A stretch of DNA of 64,000 nt from Paraliobacillus sp044383835 (lineage in GTDB: Bacteria > Bacillota > Bacilli > Bacillales > Amphibacillaceae), in the NCBI RefSeq assembly GCF_044383835.1, contig NZ_JBISEP010000001.1, positions 62,001 through 126,000 on the forward strand. The letters are read 5' to 3'. Shown here piece after piece: positions 26,762 through 36,883 of the stretch. Position 1 is the stretch's first letter. The number at the start of each line of letters is the position of its first letter. The position numbers and the translations under genes are program-made. The notes under the pieces were generated by a model. The model did not search any database. It worked only from the letters and a program-made list of their open reading frames with translations, and was not told where the DNA came from.

Positions 26762-26872
26762 TTTTCCACTTCCCTACGCTAGTTTAAACGAGATCAGGTT
26801 CGAAGGGTCTTGAAGTCATACTTCAATCTCAGTCTTTTATAAAAGACTCCCCTAGTGGTGAAAAGTTTTGTC
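26762..26872 (-). ncRNA. TPP riboswitch (THI element)
   Basis: The minus strand carries the conserved blocks GGGGAGTC, CTGAGATTG, GACCCTTCGAACCTGATC and GCGTAGGGAAGTGG that define the thiamine pyrophosphate aptamer, including the P1 closing strands. It lies 77 nt upstream of the tenA start; AAGTGG/CCACTT pairing (26740-26776) between it and the gene may form the terminator. Confidence 0.93.
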
Positions 26873-26919
26873 ATTATTTAATTACTTTCATCATAACATT
26901 TGTCAGAAAGTTGTCAATC

Positions 26920-28635
26920 TTATATTAACAAGGATTGTTCCAGTTGTTTCATTTCATATAAGTAACCTTTTTGTTTCATTAATGTGTCATAGCTACCTAG
27001 TTCAATAATTTCCCCATGCTCCATCACGATAATTTGATCCATTTTTTCAAGACCGTTGATACGATGACTAACTAATAATAATGTATCATTCTTTGCTAAT
27101 TGATCTATTTCACTCATTATGATTTGTTCTGATTTAGCGTCCAGTGAAGAAGTTGGTTCATCTAACACCCAGAGATTTCCCTTTTTCAGTATTGCTCTAG
27201 CAATAGCCAAGCGTTGCTTTTCCCCACCAGATAGGTTTTGTCCTCGCTCAGCAACAGAATCAGTCAACGAAAAATCGGCAAGTAACACACGTTGAAGTGT
27301 CCTATTTAATTCTTCATCTGTTGCTTGTGTGTTTGCAATTAATAAGTTATCTTTCACCGTTCCATAAAAAAAGTGATTTTCTTGAAGCACTACTCTTGAT
27401 TGTTGCCAAATTGCTTCAGCAGCTATCTCTTCATAGTTTTGATTATTCCATGTTATATATCCATCATGTGCAAATTGTAGCTTGATCATTAGTTGTAATA
27501 AGGTAGATTTACCTGAACCACTAGCTCCTACAATAGCTGTTTTCGTACCACTTTCTATTGTTAGTGATATATCTGATAAAGTCATGCGCCAATCTGAGAA
27601 ATAATTAAAGTTTACATGATCAAACACAATAGTTGGAACAGCAGTTGTGTTTACTTGAGCTTCACCTAAATCTGTCTCTATATCAGTGTCCTCTACAACT
27701 TCATTTAACCTTGAAACAGCTGATTGACTCTCTTGGTAATAGATAGGAAAAACCCCCATTGGAGTAATTGGTTCAAACACCGTTAGCGAGATCATTACAA
27801 GCATTGCTAAGAAAAGACCATCCAGCTGACCATCAGCTACTGCATATGACCCAACTGCTAGAACAACCCAGCTAGTGACAAATGTGACAAAACTAGTTAC
27901 TGATTGGTTGAATACCTTATTCATATTCTCTTTATTTTGAGCTGTAATGTATACATTTGATTTTTGCAGTAAATCTTGTTTTTTTGTCTCTGCTTGTTGA
28001 AACAATTTTAATTCATTATACCCATACATATAATCAGTTACCTCAGTAGATAATTGACCACGATCTGTACGCACTTGTTGTTTGATTTTCATTTGTTTTA
28101 AAGAAAATAGTAACGGAATGACAAATGTCGTTATAAGATAACCAACAAGTAAAATCATTGCTACTGAAAAAGAGTAAAAACTAGTAAAGAAGATCGTACT
28201 GACAAACACTAATAATAAAACAATTGGTGGATAAAAAACTCGCAAAAAGAAATTTTGTAGGCTCTCTACATCACCAACGACTCTACCTAAAAGATCTCCA
28301 CTTCTATATTTACGAAAAACCTGTGGTACAAGTGGCTCTAATTTTTCAAAGAAACGAACACGTAAATTACTCAAAATCGTAAATGTTGCGCGGTGTGAAA
28401 CTAAACGTTCACCATATTTTGCTCCTGCTTTGATAAACCCTAATAGTTTAACTGTCGAAGTTACTACAATCAGTGCATAAAGTGGTGTTTCTAGTGCAGC
28501 TTTAGAGATCAGATAACCACTGGCTGCAAACAGACCAACACTTGAAATCCCAGCTATAAAACCAAACAAAACAGCATAAAAAATATCTTTTTTTTCCATT
28601 AACAGTACATGAATGAGTTGTTTAATTGGAGTCAT
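26920..28635 (-). CDS. cydC: ABC exporter subunit CydC
   Basis: 571 aa half-transporter: six membrane helices in residues ~15-300, then an ATPase with Walker A GASGSGKSTLL (about 368-378), the signature LSGGEKQRLAIARA and Walker B LWVLDEPTSS. With CydD it forms the heterodimer that exports glutathione/cysteine-type reductants (or supplies haem) needed to assemble cytochrome bd. It overlaps cydD by 14 nt. It is the last gene of the cydABDC unit. Confidence 0.9.
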   Translation of the reverse strand: MTPIKQLIHVLLMEKKDIFYAVLFGFIAGISSVGLFAASGYLISKAALETPLYALIVVTSTVKLLGFIKAGAKYGERLVSHRATFTILSNLRVRFFEKLEPLVPQVFRKYRSGDLLGRVVGDVESLQNFFLRVFYPPIVLLLVFVSTIFFTSFYSFSVAMILLVGYLITTFVIPLLFSLKQMKIKQQVRTDRGQLSTEVTDYMYGYNELKLFQQAETKKQDLLQKSNVYITAQNKENMNKVFNQSVTSFVTFVTSWVVLAVGSYAVADGQLDGLFLAMLVMISLTVFEPITPMGVFPIYYQESQSAVSRLNEVVEDTDIETDLGEAQVNTTAVPTIVFDHVNFNYFSDWRMTLSDISLTIESGTKTAIVGASGSGKSTLLQLMIKLQFAHDGYITWNNQNYEEIAAEAIWQQSRVVLQENHFFYGTVKDNLLIANTQATDEELNRTLQRVLLADFSLTDSVAERGQNLSGGEKQRLAIARAILKKGNLWVLDEPTSSLDAKSEQIIMSEIDQLAKNDTLLLVSHRINGLEKMDQIIVMEHGEIIELGSYDTLMKQKGYLYEMKQLEQSLLI

Positions 28636-30367
28636 TATCTACTCCTCCTTGCTGGATCGTTACCATCTCTCGATATGCTGGTAGTGTATCAATTAATTCC
28701 TGATGTGTTCCAATACCAGCTATTTGACCGTTCTGTAGGAATACAATCTTATCTGCATCCTTGATTGTATGTAAACGGTGAGCAATCGTAATGATTGTTC
28801 CAAATGATTGCAATTCCTTCGTTGATTGTTGTAAAATTCCTTCCGTTTGTAAATCTAATCCCCGTGTTGGTTCATCTAATAAGACAATATTTGGCTTTTT
28901 AATAAATGCCCGAGCAATAGCAACACGTTGTTTTTCTCCGCTTGATAATCCTCTTGCACCTTCCCCAATATAAGTTTGATACTTATCAGGAAGTGATTCG
29001 ATTAGTTCAGAAATGCCTGCTTTTTGTGCAGCTAATTTAATTTCTGTCATATCAATATTCTCGTCAGACCCTAAAGCAATATTTTCAGCGATTGTTCCAG
29101 AGAAAATATATGGATCTTGAGAAATATAACTTACCTGGCGTAACCAACTATTTTCCGTGTAATTTTCAATCGGCTCCCTATTTATCTGAATCGTTCCTTG
29201 CTCCGTTCTGATCATACCAGCTAGCAAATGAAGCAAAGTCGATTTACCAGATCCACTTGGACCAACAATAGCTACCCTCTCATTAGGGTGACAATAAAAG
29301 CTTATATCCTCCAAAGAAAACCCTGAGCTTTCGTAATGAAATGAAACATGAACGAATTCAATTGTAGGCGTTTGTTCAGTAAGTGGCAATTCGATCTCTC
29401 CCCACTTCACAGGAGAAACAATTTCTTCAAATGTTTCAAATACTTTTTTTGTCGCGCCCATACTACTACGACCATTGTGAAACGTCGTACCTAGTTCTCT
29501 TAATGCAGTGAAAAATTCGGGAACTAAGATAAGTATAAAGAAAGCGGTGTGAAAAGAAATTCCATCATACAGTACTAGTTGAAAGGCTATTTCTAATGCG
29601 ACTATGCCGATACTTAACATAGAAATTACTTCTAGCATGAATGATTGTGTAAAAGCAATTTTAAGAATTTCCATCGTCGTATCACGAAACCCTAAACTGC
29701 TTTTTTCTAATTCATCCTTCTTTTGATTCGTTTGATTGAATATTTTTAAGGTGACTAATCCTTTCAATATATCTAAAAAGGATCCAGAGAAAGCTGCCAT
29801 TTGTTCTAGTTTTTCTTCGGATTTTTTTTGTGTCTTTATCCCGATCACGATCATAAAGATCGGAATAAACGGTGCAGTGACCATCAAGATAATTCCAGAA
29901 TTAATATGTTGTGTAAAAATAATAATTAATGTTAATAAAGGTACAAAAGCACTTTGCATCACTTGTGGAATGAATTGGCTGTAAAAGCTGTCCATCTCAT
30001 CTACTCCATCAAGTAACATACTCACTTTCTCTCCAACTCGTCCTTGCTTTTCACTATTAGTAATTTGGTGCTTATATCTATCTAACAATTTTGTTCTTGT
30101 TTCTTCCTTAACTGCACTTGCAATCTGAACACCAATTTTTTTACTATAATAGTCTGCAATAGACCGAGCCATTAAAGCTAGCAATAGAAGAGCAAGCCAC
30201 TCTAATATAGATGAGAAGCTAGCTCTTTTTAAAAATATATCATTAACAATCCATGTAATAGAATAAGCCTGCACAATGATAGCTACCCCTAATAACAGTG
30301 TTAATAATAGTAGCAAAAATAGGCTAGTCTTATGTGCGCGTAATGAATGTTTTATTCGTTGCATCAT
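28622..30367 (-). CDS. cydD: ABC exporter subunit CydD
   Basis: 581 aa; six-helix exporter domain then an ATPase with GPSGSGKSTLLHLL, LSSGEKQRVAIARA and VLLDEPTRGLD. It starts ATG-ATG after AAAGGAACG. It follows cydB by 21 nt and pairs with CydC. LSSGE in place of LSGGE is usual in CydD. It belongs to the bd oxidase assembly operon. Confidence 0.9.
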   Translation of the reverse strand: MMQRIKHSLRAHKTSLFLLLLLTLLLGVAIIVQAYSITWIVNDIFLKRASFSSILEWLALLLLALMARSIADYYSKKIGVQIASAVKEETRTKLLDRYKHQITNSEKQGRVGEKVSMLLDGVDEMDSFYSQFIPQVMQSAFVPLLTLIIIFTQHINSGIILMVTAPFIPIFMIVIGIKTQKKSEEKLEQMAAFSGSFLDILKGLVTLKIFNQTNQKKDELEKSSLGFRDTTMEILKIAFTQSFMLEVISMLSIGIVALEIAFQLVLYDGISFHTAFFILILVPEFFTALRELGTTFHNGRSSMGATKKVFETFEEIVSPVKWGEIELPLTEQTPTIEFVHVSFHYESSGFSLEDISFYCHPNERVAIVGPSGSGKSTLLHLLAGMIRTEQGTIQINREPIENYTENSWLRQVSYISQDPYIFSGTIAENIALGSDENIDMTEIKLAAQKAGISELIESLPDKYQTYIGEGARGLSSGEKQRVAIARAFIKKPNIVLLDEPTRGLDLQTEGILQQSTKELQSFGTIITIAHRLHTIKDADKIVFLQNGQIAGIGTHQELIDTLPAYREMVTIQQGGVDNDSN

Positions 30368-30388
30368 TGATCGTTCCTTTAAATAAGG

Positions 30389-31402
30389 TTATTTTTTTCC
30401 TTTGGCATAGTCTGCATTAAATAAGAAAAGGCGCATTAATAAAATTAATGATGGAATAAGTAATAATAGACCACCGATAAATGCGATAATTAATGCAATA
30501 GCCATCGACTCACTTGTTACACTGTCCTCAATATGAATATACGGATCAAGCAGGTATGGGAATTTAGCAATGCCGTAACCAAAAAACGCAAAGAAAAACT
30601 GCAACATGATTGCAATAAATGCAATGCCATAATTTCTTCCTATATAGAGTAGCCCTAACCCAATTAAGAAACAAGCAATTGAAATACCGAATACCCACCA
30701 CAAATCAAGCATATTATCAAAATGCCTCTCATTACGTTGACTTAAAGCAATCATTGTAGTTAATGCCATAATAATGGTAGGTGTCGCCCAAAATAGCGCC
30801 CATTTACGAACCAGATTTAGTGCTTTTTGGTCATTCGCTCGTGAAGCATAATAGGTTAAAAAACTAGCACTAATAAATAATATAGCTGTAATGGCGAGTG
30901 CTACAATACTCCAAGATAGAGGACTTGTAAATAATTCTGCATATTTTAACGATACTACACCATTCTCTTCTGTAATAAATCCACCTTCTGATATGGTAAG
31001 CGCAGTAGATAAAGAAGCTGGGATAAATAGTCCAGTCGCACCATATAAAAACATGTATACATTACTTTGTTTAGAACCATAATTTTCAAAAGCGTAGAAA
31101 GATCCTCTAATTGCCAACAATATAATCGCAAAACTAATTGGTACTAATAGCGCTGAACCAAAGTAATATGCGGAATTCGGAAAAAAACCTACAATTCCTA
31201 CAAAAAAGAATACTAAAAACACATTTGTTACTTCCCACACTGGAGATAAGTAACGCGAAATGATTTGATTAATAATATGATCTCTTTTGGTAACTTTCGC
31301 ATAGTATGCAAAAAATCCGGCACCAAAGTCAATGGAGGCAATGATCAAATAGCCATAAAGAAACAACCAAAGTACGGTAATGCCAATTACTTCATAACTC
31401 AT
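30389..31402 (-). CDS. cydB: Cytochrome bd oxidase subunit II
   Basis: 337 aa with eight or nine membrane helices. The CydB start motif is seen (LWLFLYGYLIIASIDFGAGF, about residues 13-32, with ISRYLSPVWEVTNVFLVFF). The ATG overlaps the cydA stop by one base (TAATG), so translation is coupled. CydA and CydB form the quinol-oxidising, O2-reducing bd complex used at low oxygen. Confidence 0.93.
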   Translation of the reverse strand: MSYEVIGITVLWLFLYGYLIIASIDFGAGFFAYYAKVTKRDHIINQIISRYLSPVWEVTNVFLVFFFVGIVGFFPNSAYYFGSALLVPISFAIILLAIRGSFYAFENYGSKQSNVYMFLYGATGLFIPASLSTALTISEGGFITEENGVVSLKYAELFTSPLSWSIVALAITAILFISASFLTYYASRANDQKALNLVRKWALFWATPTIIMALTTMIALSQRNERHFDNMLDLWWVFGISIACFLIGLGLLYIGRNYGIAFIAIMLQFFFAFFGYGIAKFPYLLDPYIHIEDSVTSESMAIALIIAFIGGLLLLIPSLILLMRLFLFNADYAKGKK

Positions 31403-32754
31403 TACTCTGACACTCCCTTCTCAATCACTGGGTAACGCTTTTCAAGTTCTACCTCTGCCGGGTTGTTTTTAAAAAGCTTGCGTAAAGTAATCACGCACAA
31501 TGTACCTAACACAATATAAAGTAATAAGAATAAAAAGAACATGTGCGTGATATAAGGAGAGCTAGTTGCTGCTTCCTCCACTGTCATATACCCACGGAGA
31601 ATCCAAGGTTGTCTTCCTTCCTCTGCATAGATCCAACCAAATTCGACAGCTAACATCGCTAATGGCCCACTTAAGGTGATCAACCATAAAAATAATTTAT
31701 TATTGGCATTCCATTTTTTTATGAACGTAAATAGAAGATAAACAAATGAAATAGCTAATAAAAAGAAACCAATGGTTACCATCAGATCAAACATGTAATG
31801 AATCCATAGTGGTGGGTGTTCATTCTCTGGAAATTCCTCCAATCCAGTAACTTCGCTCATAAAATTACCGTGAGCGAGAAAGCTTAAAAATCCAGGTAAA
31901 CGTATTTCTCCAACTACTTCATTATCTTCATTCAGCCAACCAAATAATATCAAATCAGCATTTTCTTCTGTCTCAAAATGCCATTCTGCTGCTGCTAGTT
32001 TTTCTGGCTGATGCGTAGCTAAAAATTTCGCAGAAACATCACCGGCAACTGCAGTTAAGATAGAAAAGATAAACATAGAAATAACAGTTAATTTTAATGC
32101 TTTCTTATGATATGTTTTTGCTCCTTTTTTGCGCAATAAAGCAAATGCTGCAATTGCTGCTAAAATAGCTGCAACTGTCACATATGATCCACCTAGAACG
32201 TGAGCCACCCTAGTTGGTGTAGAAGGATTCAACATTGCAGCTATTGGATTTACTGCTGTAAACTCACCGTTCTGCATTAAAAATCCGTCAGGTGTATTCA
32301 TAAATGAATTCACTGTTGTGATAAATACAGCTGAAATTCCTGCCCCGATTAAAACTGGTATAGAAAATAACCAATGGATATATTGATTTTTAAAACGATC
32401 CCAAGTATATAAATAAATCCCTAAGAAAATCGCTTCAAAAAAGAAAGCGAATACTTCCATAAATAATGGCAATGCGATCACATTACCGGCCAGTTGCATA
32501 AACTGAGGCCAAACTAAAGACAGTTGCAATCCAATAGCAGTACCAGTCACAACACCAATTGCCACTGTGATTACAAATCCACGTGCCCAACGCTGTGCTA
32601 ATAAAATATAATGCTCGTCCTTCTTTTTAATTCCGATAAATTCTGCAATTGAAATAAATAATGGCACACCTACGCCTAAGGTGGCGAAAATAATATGAAA
32701 TCCTAAAGTCATTGCTGTAATTAATCGACTCATGATGACTGGATCAAATTCCAC
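31402..32754 (-). CDS. cydA: Cytochrome bd oxidase subunit I
   Basis: 450 aa; GGAGGGAT precedes the ATG. His20 in AMTLGFHIIFATLGVG (haem b595 ligand region), GTAIGLQLSLVWPQF, the GREPW-like EGRQPWILRGYMT and the Q-loop region are typical of CydA with a short Q-loop, as in Bacillus. It heads the unit. The 246-bp upstream gap should contain its promoter (a TATAAT at 32799-32804, minus strand) and oxygen/redox control sites. Confidence 0.95.
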   Translation of the reverse strand: MEFDPVIMSRLITAMTLGFHIIFATLGVGVPLFISIAEFIGIKKKDEHYILLAQRWARGFVITVAIGVVTGTAIGLQLSLVWPQFMQLAGNVIALPLFMEVFAFFFEAIFLGIYLYTWDRFKNQYIHWLFSIPVLIGAGISAVFITTVNSFMNTPDGFLMQNGEFTAVNPIAAMLNPSTPTRVAHVLGGSYVTVAAILAAIAAFALLRKKGAKTYHKKALKLTVISMFIFSILTAVAGDVSAKFLATHQPEKLAAAEWHFETEENADLILFGWLNEDNEVVGEIRLPGFLSFLAHGNFMSEVTGLEEFPENEHPPLWIHYMFDLMVTIGFFLLAISFVYLLFTFIKKWNANNKLFLWLITLSGPLAMLAVEFGWIYAEEGRQPWILRGYMTVEEAATSSPYITHMFFLFLLLYIVLGTLCVITLRKLFKNNPAEVELEKRYPVIEKGVSE

Positions 32755-32933
32755 TTCTATCCCTCCATTTTCTCTTTGTGAAATTCATAACTTTTTCATT
32801 ATAGCATTTATTAGGTTAGAATGTTTTTCTTTAGTACATTTTAAACTTAATCGTTTATAAAGTTGTGTACTATCCGTGACTTTTTTATGACATGTTTGTG
32901 ACAAATTCAAAATAAACAATAGGATTGCGTAAT

Positions 32934-32976
32934 AGAAAAAGACATCACACTTGATTAATTAGTGTATGCCTTTTCT
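32934..32976 (-). terminator. htpG terminator
   Basis: Minus-strand stem AGAAAAGGCATACAC / GTGTGATGTCTTTTTCT with a TTTCTATT tail, 25 nt past the htpG stop. Confidence 0.7.
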
Positions 32977-33000
32977 ATCTTTACTTATTCATTTGAATGT

Positions 33001-34881
33001 CTATTCAGCAATTGCTTTCCAAATATTATTTGTAAATGTAACTGGATCGTCGATAGAAAGTCCTTCAATCAACAAAGCTTGGTGATATAATATATTTGTC
33101 AACAAATCCGTTTTTTGGATATCCTCTTTTTCATAAGCCGTTTGCATTGTTTTAAATACATCGTGATGCATGTTAATTTCTAAAATTTTATCTGCTTTTA
33201 GCTGAGGATTATCAGGCATCATATTTAATACCTTTTCCATCTCAATGGATATCTCACCATCATTACTTAAACAAACAGGATGTGATTTCAGCCGTTTAGA
33301 AATGCGTACATCTTTCACTTTATCTGCCAATACAGATTTCATATGATCTAACAATGCTTTATTTTCTTTCATTTCTTCTTCTGTATTCTCTTCTTCATCT
33401 GGTTCAAACCCTAAGTCACCGCTTGAAACAGATTTAAAATCTTTTTCTTGATAGGTTGCTAGCATTTTTATGGCAAATTCATCAATATCATCGGTTAAAT
33501 AAAGAATTTCATATCCTTTGTCTAAGACAACTTCCGTTTGTGGTAGGCGTTCTATTCTTTCATTCGTTTCTCCAGTCGCATAATAAATGTATGGTTGATC
33601 TTCAGGCATACGTTCTACATATTCAGCAAGAGAAACTAACTTGTTTTCTTTTGATGAATAAAAAAGTAATAAATCTTGCAATGTTTCTTTGTTTTGCCCA
33701 AAATCACTGTAGACACCATATTTTAGCTGGCGTCCAAATGAAGCATAAAACGTTTCGTATTTGTCACGGTCATTCTTTAGTAACTTTTGTAATTCAGTCT
33801 TAATTTTCTTGTTAATATTTTTCGCTATTAATTTTAACTGACGGTCATGCTGTAACATTTCACGAGAGATGTTAAGTGAAAGATCTTCTGAATCAACCAA
33901 TCCTTTAACAAAACTAAAGTAATCAGGTAATAGATCTGCACATTTGTTCATAATGAGCACACCATTAGAATATAATTCTAGACCTTTTTCATATTCAGCA
34001 GAGTAGTAATTGTATGGCGTGCTTTCAGGTATATACAAAATCGCATCGTAACGAATATTTCCGTCCACACTTAAATGAATATGTTGAAGAGGCTGATCAA
34101 AACCGTAATGCTTTTCTGTGTAAAATTGATTATAATCTTCATCACTTAATTCATTTTTATTCTTTTTCCAAATCGGGATCATACTATTGACTGTTTTTTC
34201 TTCAATAACTTCAACAGGATCCTGATCTTCTCCTTGAGGTTCTTTAGTGACAATGTCCATTTTAATAGGGTAACGAATAAAATCGGAATATTTAACAATA
34301 ATTGACTTTAATTGATCAACATCTAAAAATTGGTCAAAATCATCTTCATCTGTACTCTTTTTTATTGTTAACGCAATTTCGGTCCCTGTATCTGTTTTAT
34401 TTACAGGTTCAATACTATAGCCCTCAACGCCTTCTGATCTCCATAAATAACCTTGATCACTATTTAGTGCTTTCGTTTTAACAGTTACTGCATCAGCTAC
34501 CATAAACGCTGCATAAAATCCTACACCAAATTGGCCGATAATATCATGACCATCTTTAATGTCATTTTCTTTTTTAAATGATAATGAACCACTTCTTGCT
34601 ATAACACCTAAATTGTTAATCAGCTCTTCTTCGGTCATCCCAATTCCTGTATCAGTGATTGTTAAGGTCCGAGATTCTTTATCAGCACTTACTTTTATGT
34701 AATAATCTTTTGAGTTGAATGTAAGAGACTCATCTGTTAGCGCCTTATAATATAGCTTATCAATGGCATCACTAGCATTTGAGATTAATTCTCGAAGGAA
34801 AACTTCTCGTTGTGAATAAATGGAGTTAATCATCATTTCTAATAGTCTTTTTGACTCTGCTTCAAATTGTTTCGTTGGCAT
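33001..34881 (-). CDS. htpG: Molecular chaperone HtpG (Hsp90)
   Basis: 626 aa; GAGAGGAGC precedes the ATG. N-terminal GHKL ATPase motifs: ELISNASDAIDKLYY (Asn binding Mg-ATP), ITDTGIGMTEEEL, and FGVGFYAAFMVAD. Middle-domain and C-terminal dimerisation domains are of normal length. It is a cytosolic ATP-dependent chaperone. It is monocistronic, with no obvious CIRCE element upstream. Confidence 0.96.
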   Translation of the reverse strand: MPTKQFEAESKRLLEMMINSIYSQREVFLRELISNASDAIDKLYYKALTDESLTFNSKDYYIKVSADKESRTLTITDTGIGMTEEELINNLGVIARSGSLSFKKENDIKDGHDIIGQFGVGFYAAFMVADAVTVKTKALNSDQGYLWRSEGVEGYSIEPVNKTDTGTEIALTIKKSTDEDDFDQFLDVDQLKSIIVKYSDFIRYPIKMDIVTKEPQGEDQDPVEVIEEKTVNSMIPIWKKNKNELSDEDYNQFYTEKHYGFDQPLQHIHLSVDGNIRYDAILYIPESTPYNYYSAEYEKGLELYSNGVLIMNKCADLLPDYFSFVKGLVDSEDLSLNISREMLQHDRQLKLIAKNINKKIKTELQKLLKNDRDKYETFYASFGRQLKYGVYSDFGQNKETLQDLLLFYSSKENKLVSLAEYVERMPEDQPYIYYATGETNERIERLPQTEVVLDKGYEILYLTDDIDEFAIKMLATYQEKDFKSVSSGDLGFEPDEEENTEEEMKENKALLDHMKSVLADKVKDVRISKRLKSHPVCLSNDGEISIEMEKVLNMMPDNPQLKADKILEINMHHDVFKTMQTAYEKEDIQKTDLLTNILYHQALLIEGLSIDDPVTFTNNIWKAIAE

Positions 34882-34993
34882 GTTTATGCTCCTCTCTTAT
34901 TTTCAGATAATTAGATTTAGCAGTCAGTTAAAAAGAGTGCTAACATTAATTATTTACCATAGATAAGAGTAGCTGTCAATCCAAGCTAATTTA

Positions 34994-35377
34994 TTACAAA
35001 CGATAATCTGTACTATAATTGTTTCTTTCATAATCTACATGATATATATTTTGTTCTTTGCGTTTCTTAATTTTGTTCCATTGTGAAACTAATTCATGAA
35101 ACCAATCTTCATCACGAGTCTCAAGTGCCATGTTAATTAATATATATAATTGATTCTCCGTTTTTGCGAAATCACTAGTTAAACGATTAACTTTTGATGG
35201 GTTAATTTGAATACTTTGTCCCGTCAACATCTTATTATCACAAGCAACAACGTGAATTTGGACAACATTATGATTGAATTCAGTTTTTTCAACAAATCCG
35301 TGCATTAAAATCCCTTTACTTGACTTCGCCCTAACCCAATCACCAATTTGAATTGTCGAATCTTTATTTATCCTCAT
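34994..35377 (-). CDS. IDEAL-domain protein
   Basis: 127 aa from ATG 35375-35377 (AAAAGGTGGTGG upstream; the frame to 35413 would include the ribosome site). The N-terminal ~65 residues have a small beta-barrel look (IQIGDWVRAKSSKGILMHGF), similar to YkvS-type DUF2187 domains. Near residues 80-105 is the IDEAL helix (YILINMALETRDEDWFHELV). Such proteins occur in bacilli with unknown roles; IDEAL helices mediate protein contacts in the YpiB family. Confidence 0.7.
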   Translation of the reverse strand: MRINKDSTIQIGDWVRAKSSKGILMHGFVEKTEFNHNVVQIHVVACDNKMLTGQSIQINPSKVNRLTSDFAKTENQLYILINMALETRDEDWFHELVSQWNKIKKRKEQNIYHVDYERNNYSTDYRL

Positions 35378-35508
35378 ATAACGCCACCACCTTTTATAAT
35401 AATCACTATCCATGCCAATAAATATAGCTTTAAATAATTTGACTAAAAATTATGAATAGTTACGCTATATTTTATTTAGAAACAAATAGATTGTCAATCT
35501 ATTTGCAC

Positions 35509-35537
35509 TTGATTAGTTATAGTTGGACAAATATAAT
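35509..35537 (+). promoter_or_regulatory. Promoter for the lysine riboswitch-dapA unit
   Basis: -35-like TTGATT (35509-35514) and a perfect -10 TATAAT (35532-35537), 17-bp spacer, about 100 nt before the aptamer. Confidence 0.55.
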
Positions 35538-35635
35538 AAATTTTCTTGTGAATAAACCCAATGAAGCTATTGCAACTATCTTAAATATTTGATAAAGTAT
35601 GACTAATATTTCTATAACTTCAATTGAACATTGAA

Positions 35636-35818
35636 GTGAGTATAGAGGAGCAAAGACCAATAGTAAGCTTTATGAAGCGGATGAACGCTAATGATTGAAG
35701 CTCAAAGGGGAATTTGCCGAAGTGAATAAACGTTCATCATTTTATTCACTGGTACTGTTATTGAATAAATACAGTACTGTCATATAGTAATTACATGCTA
35801 TATGGAGGGCTATCTCAC
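35636..35818 (+). ncRNA. Lysine riboswitch (L box)
   Basis: Closing helix P1 is GTGAGTATAG (35636-35645) with CTATCTCAC (35810-35818). Between them are the conserved L-box blocks AGAGGAGC, AAGGGGAATTTGCCGAAG, CACTGGT, TACTGTCATATAG and TGGAGGGCTA. It controls dapA, the first committed step to lysine/DAP, and is followed by a terminator. Confidence 0.92.
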
Positions 35819-35841
35819 GCATCATAAAAATACTAATTGAT

Positions 35842-35872
35842 GCAGCGCCGAGTCCTTCGTCGCTGTTTTTTT
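35842..35872 (+). terminator. Riboswitch-controlled terminator
   Basis: GCAGCG-CCGAG-TCC-TTCG-TCGCTG stem followed by seven T. It sits 24 nt after the L-box P1 and 70 nt before the dapA start, where lysine binding would favour it. Confidence 0.85.
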
Positions 35873-35941
35873 ATGATGAGATACGCTCTATTCAATCGCA
35901 TCGCAGATTACTTTTAAATTATGAGTAGAGGTGAATTTTAC

Positions 35942-36829
35942 ATGCAATTTGGTCGTTTATTAACCGCTATGGTTACTCCATTTGATGATGAGAGAAACAT
36001 TGATTATGAAAAAACAAAGGAGGTCATTAATCATTTACTATTGAATGGAACAGAGGGAATTGTTATAACAGGAACGACTGGAGAATCTCCAACTTTAACA
36101 GAAGACGATAAAGTCGATTTTATTCGTTTTGTTGTTCAGCATGTTGATAAACGTATTCCAGTAATAGCAGGAACAGGATCAAATAATACACAAGCATCAA
36201 TCGTTCTTACTAAGAAAGCAGAAACTATAGGGGTTGATGGTGTCATGTTAGTAACTCCTTATTACAACAAACCGTCTCAGGAGGGAATGTATCAACATTT
36301 CAAAACAATTGCTGAAGCAACTAGTTTACCTGTTATGCTTTATAATATTCCTGGAAGAAGTGTTGTTGGACTCTCGGTAGAAACAATCATTCGGTTATCT
36401 AAAATTAAGAATATAACCTCAATGAAAGAAGCAAGCGGAAATTTAGATATGATGACAACAATTATAAATGAAACAAAAGAGAATTTTGATTTATACAGTG
36501 GTGATGATAGTTTAACATTACCTGTATTATCTATTGGTGGTAGAGGTGTTGTGTCCGTTTCTTCACATATTATAGGGAATGAAATGCAACAAATGATCAC
36601 TAATTATATGAATGGTGAACAAAGACAAGCAAGCCTTTTACATCAACAGTTATTACCAACAATGAAAGCTTTATTCTTAGCTCCTAATCCAACGCCAGTA
36701 AAAGAAGCATTATGTATGATTGGTTTAGACGTAGGCAGTGTTCGTTTACCTTTAATTCCATTAACTGAAGAGGAACGTGTGAGATTAAGAGGAGCGTTGC
36801 AAATAACAAAACAAGAACAAGTTGTATAA
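35942..36829 (+). CDS. dapA: 4-hydroxy-tetrahydrodipicolinate synthase
   Basis: 295 aa from ATG 35942 (AGAGGTG upstream; an in-frame ATG 21 nt earlier precedes that site). A (beta/alpha)8 lyase with GTTGESPTL (about 44-52), Tyr134 in LYNIPGRS and the Schiff-base Lys162 in SMKEASGN. It condenses pyruvate with aspartate semialdehyde for lysine and peptidoglycan DAP. It stands alone rather than with dapG/asd, under the lysine riboswitch. Confidence 0.95.
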   Translation: MQFGRLLTAMVTPFDDERNIDYEKTKEVINHLLLNGTEGIVITGTTGESPTLTEDDKVDFIRFVVQHVDKRIPVIAGTGSNNTQASIVLTKKAETIGVDGVMLVTPYYNKPSQEGMYQHFKTIAEATSLPVMLYNIPGRSVVGLSVETIIRLSKIKNITSMKEASGNLDMMTTIINETKENFDLYSGDDSLTLPVLSIGGRGVVSVSSHIIGNEMQQMITNYMNGEQRQASLLHQQLLPTMKALFLAPNPTPVKEALCMIGLDVGSVRLPLIPLTEEERVRLRGALQITKQEQVV

Positions 36830-36830
36830 A

Positions 36831-36876
36831 AAACAAGGATGGTTCACTTTTTTTGCAGTAAACCATCCTTGTTTTT
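36831..36876. terminator. Bidirectional terminator dapA / cvfB
   Basis: Perfect 14-bp stem AAACAAGGATGGTT / AACCATCCTTGTTT with A and T tails, just after the dapA stop and 8 nt from the cvfB stop. Confidence 0.88.
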
Positions 36877-36883
36877 TAATTAC

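Noticed and set aside
32896..32911. Rex-type redox site upstream of cydA
   Set aside because: TTGTGACAAATTCAAA matches only one half of the TTGTGAA-N-TTCACAA consensus; too weak to call.
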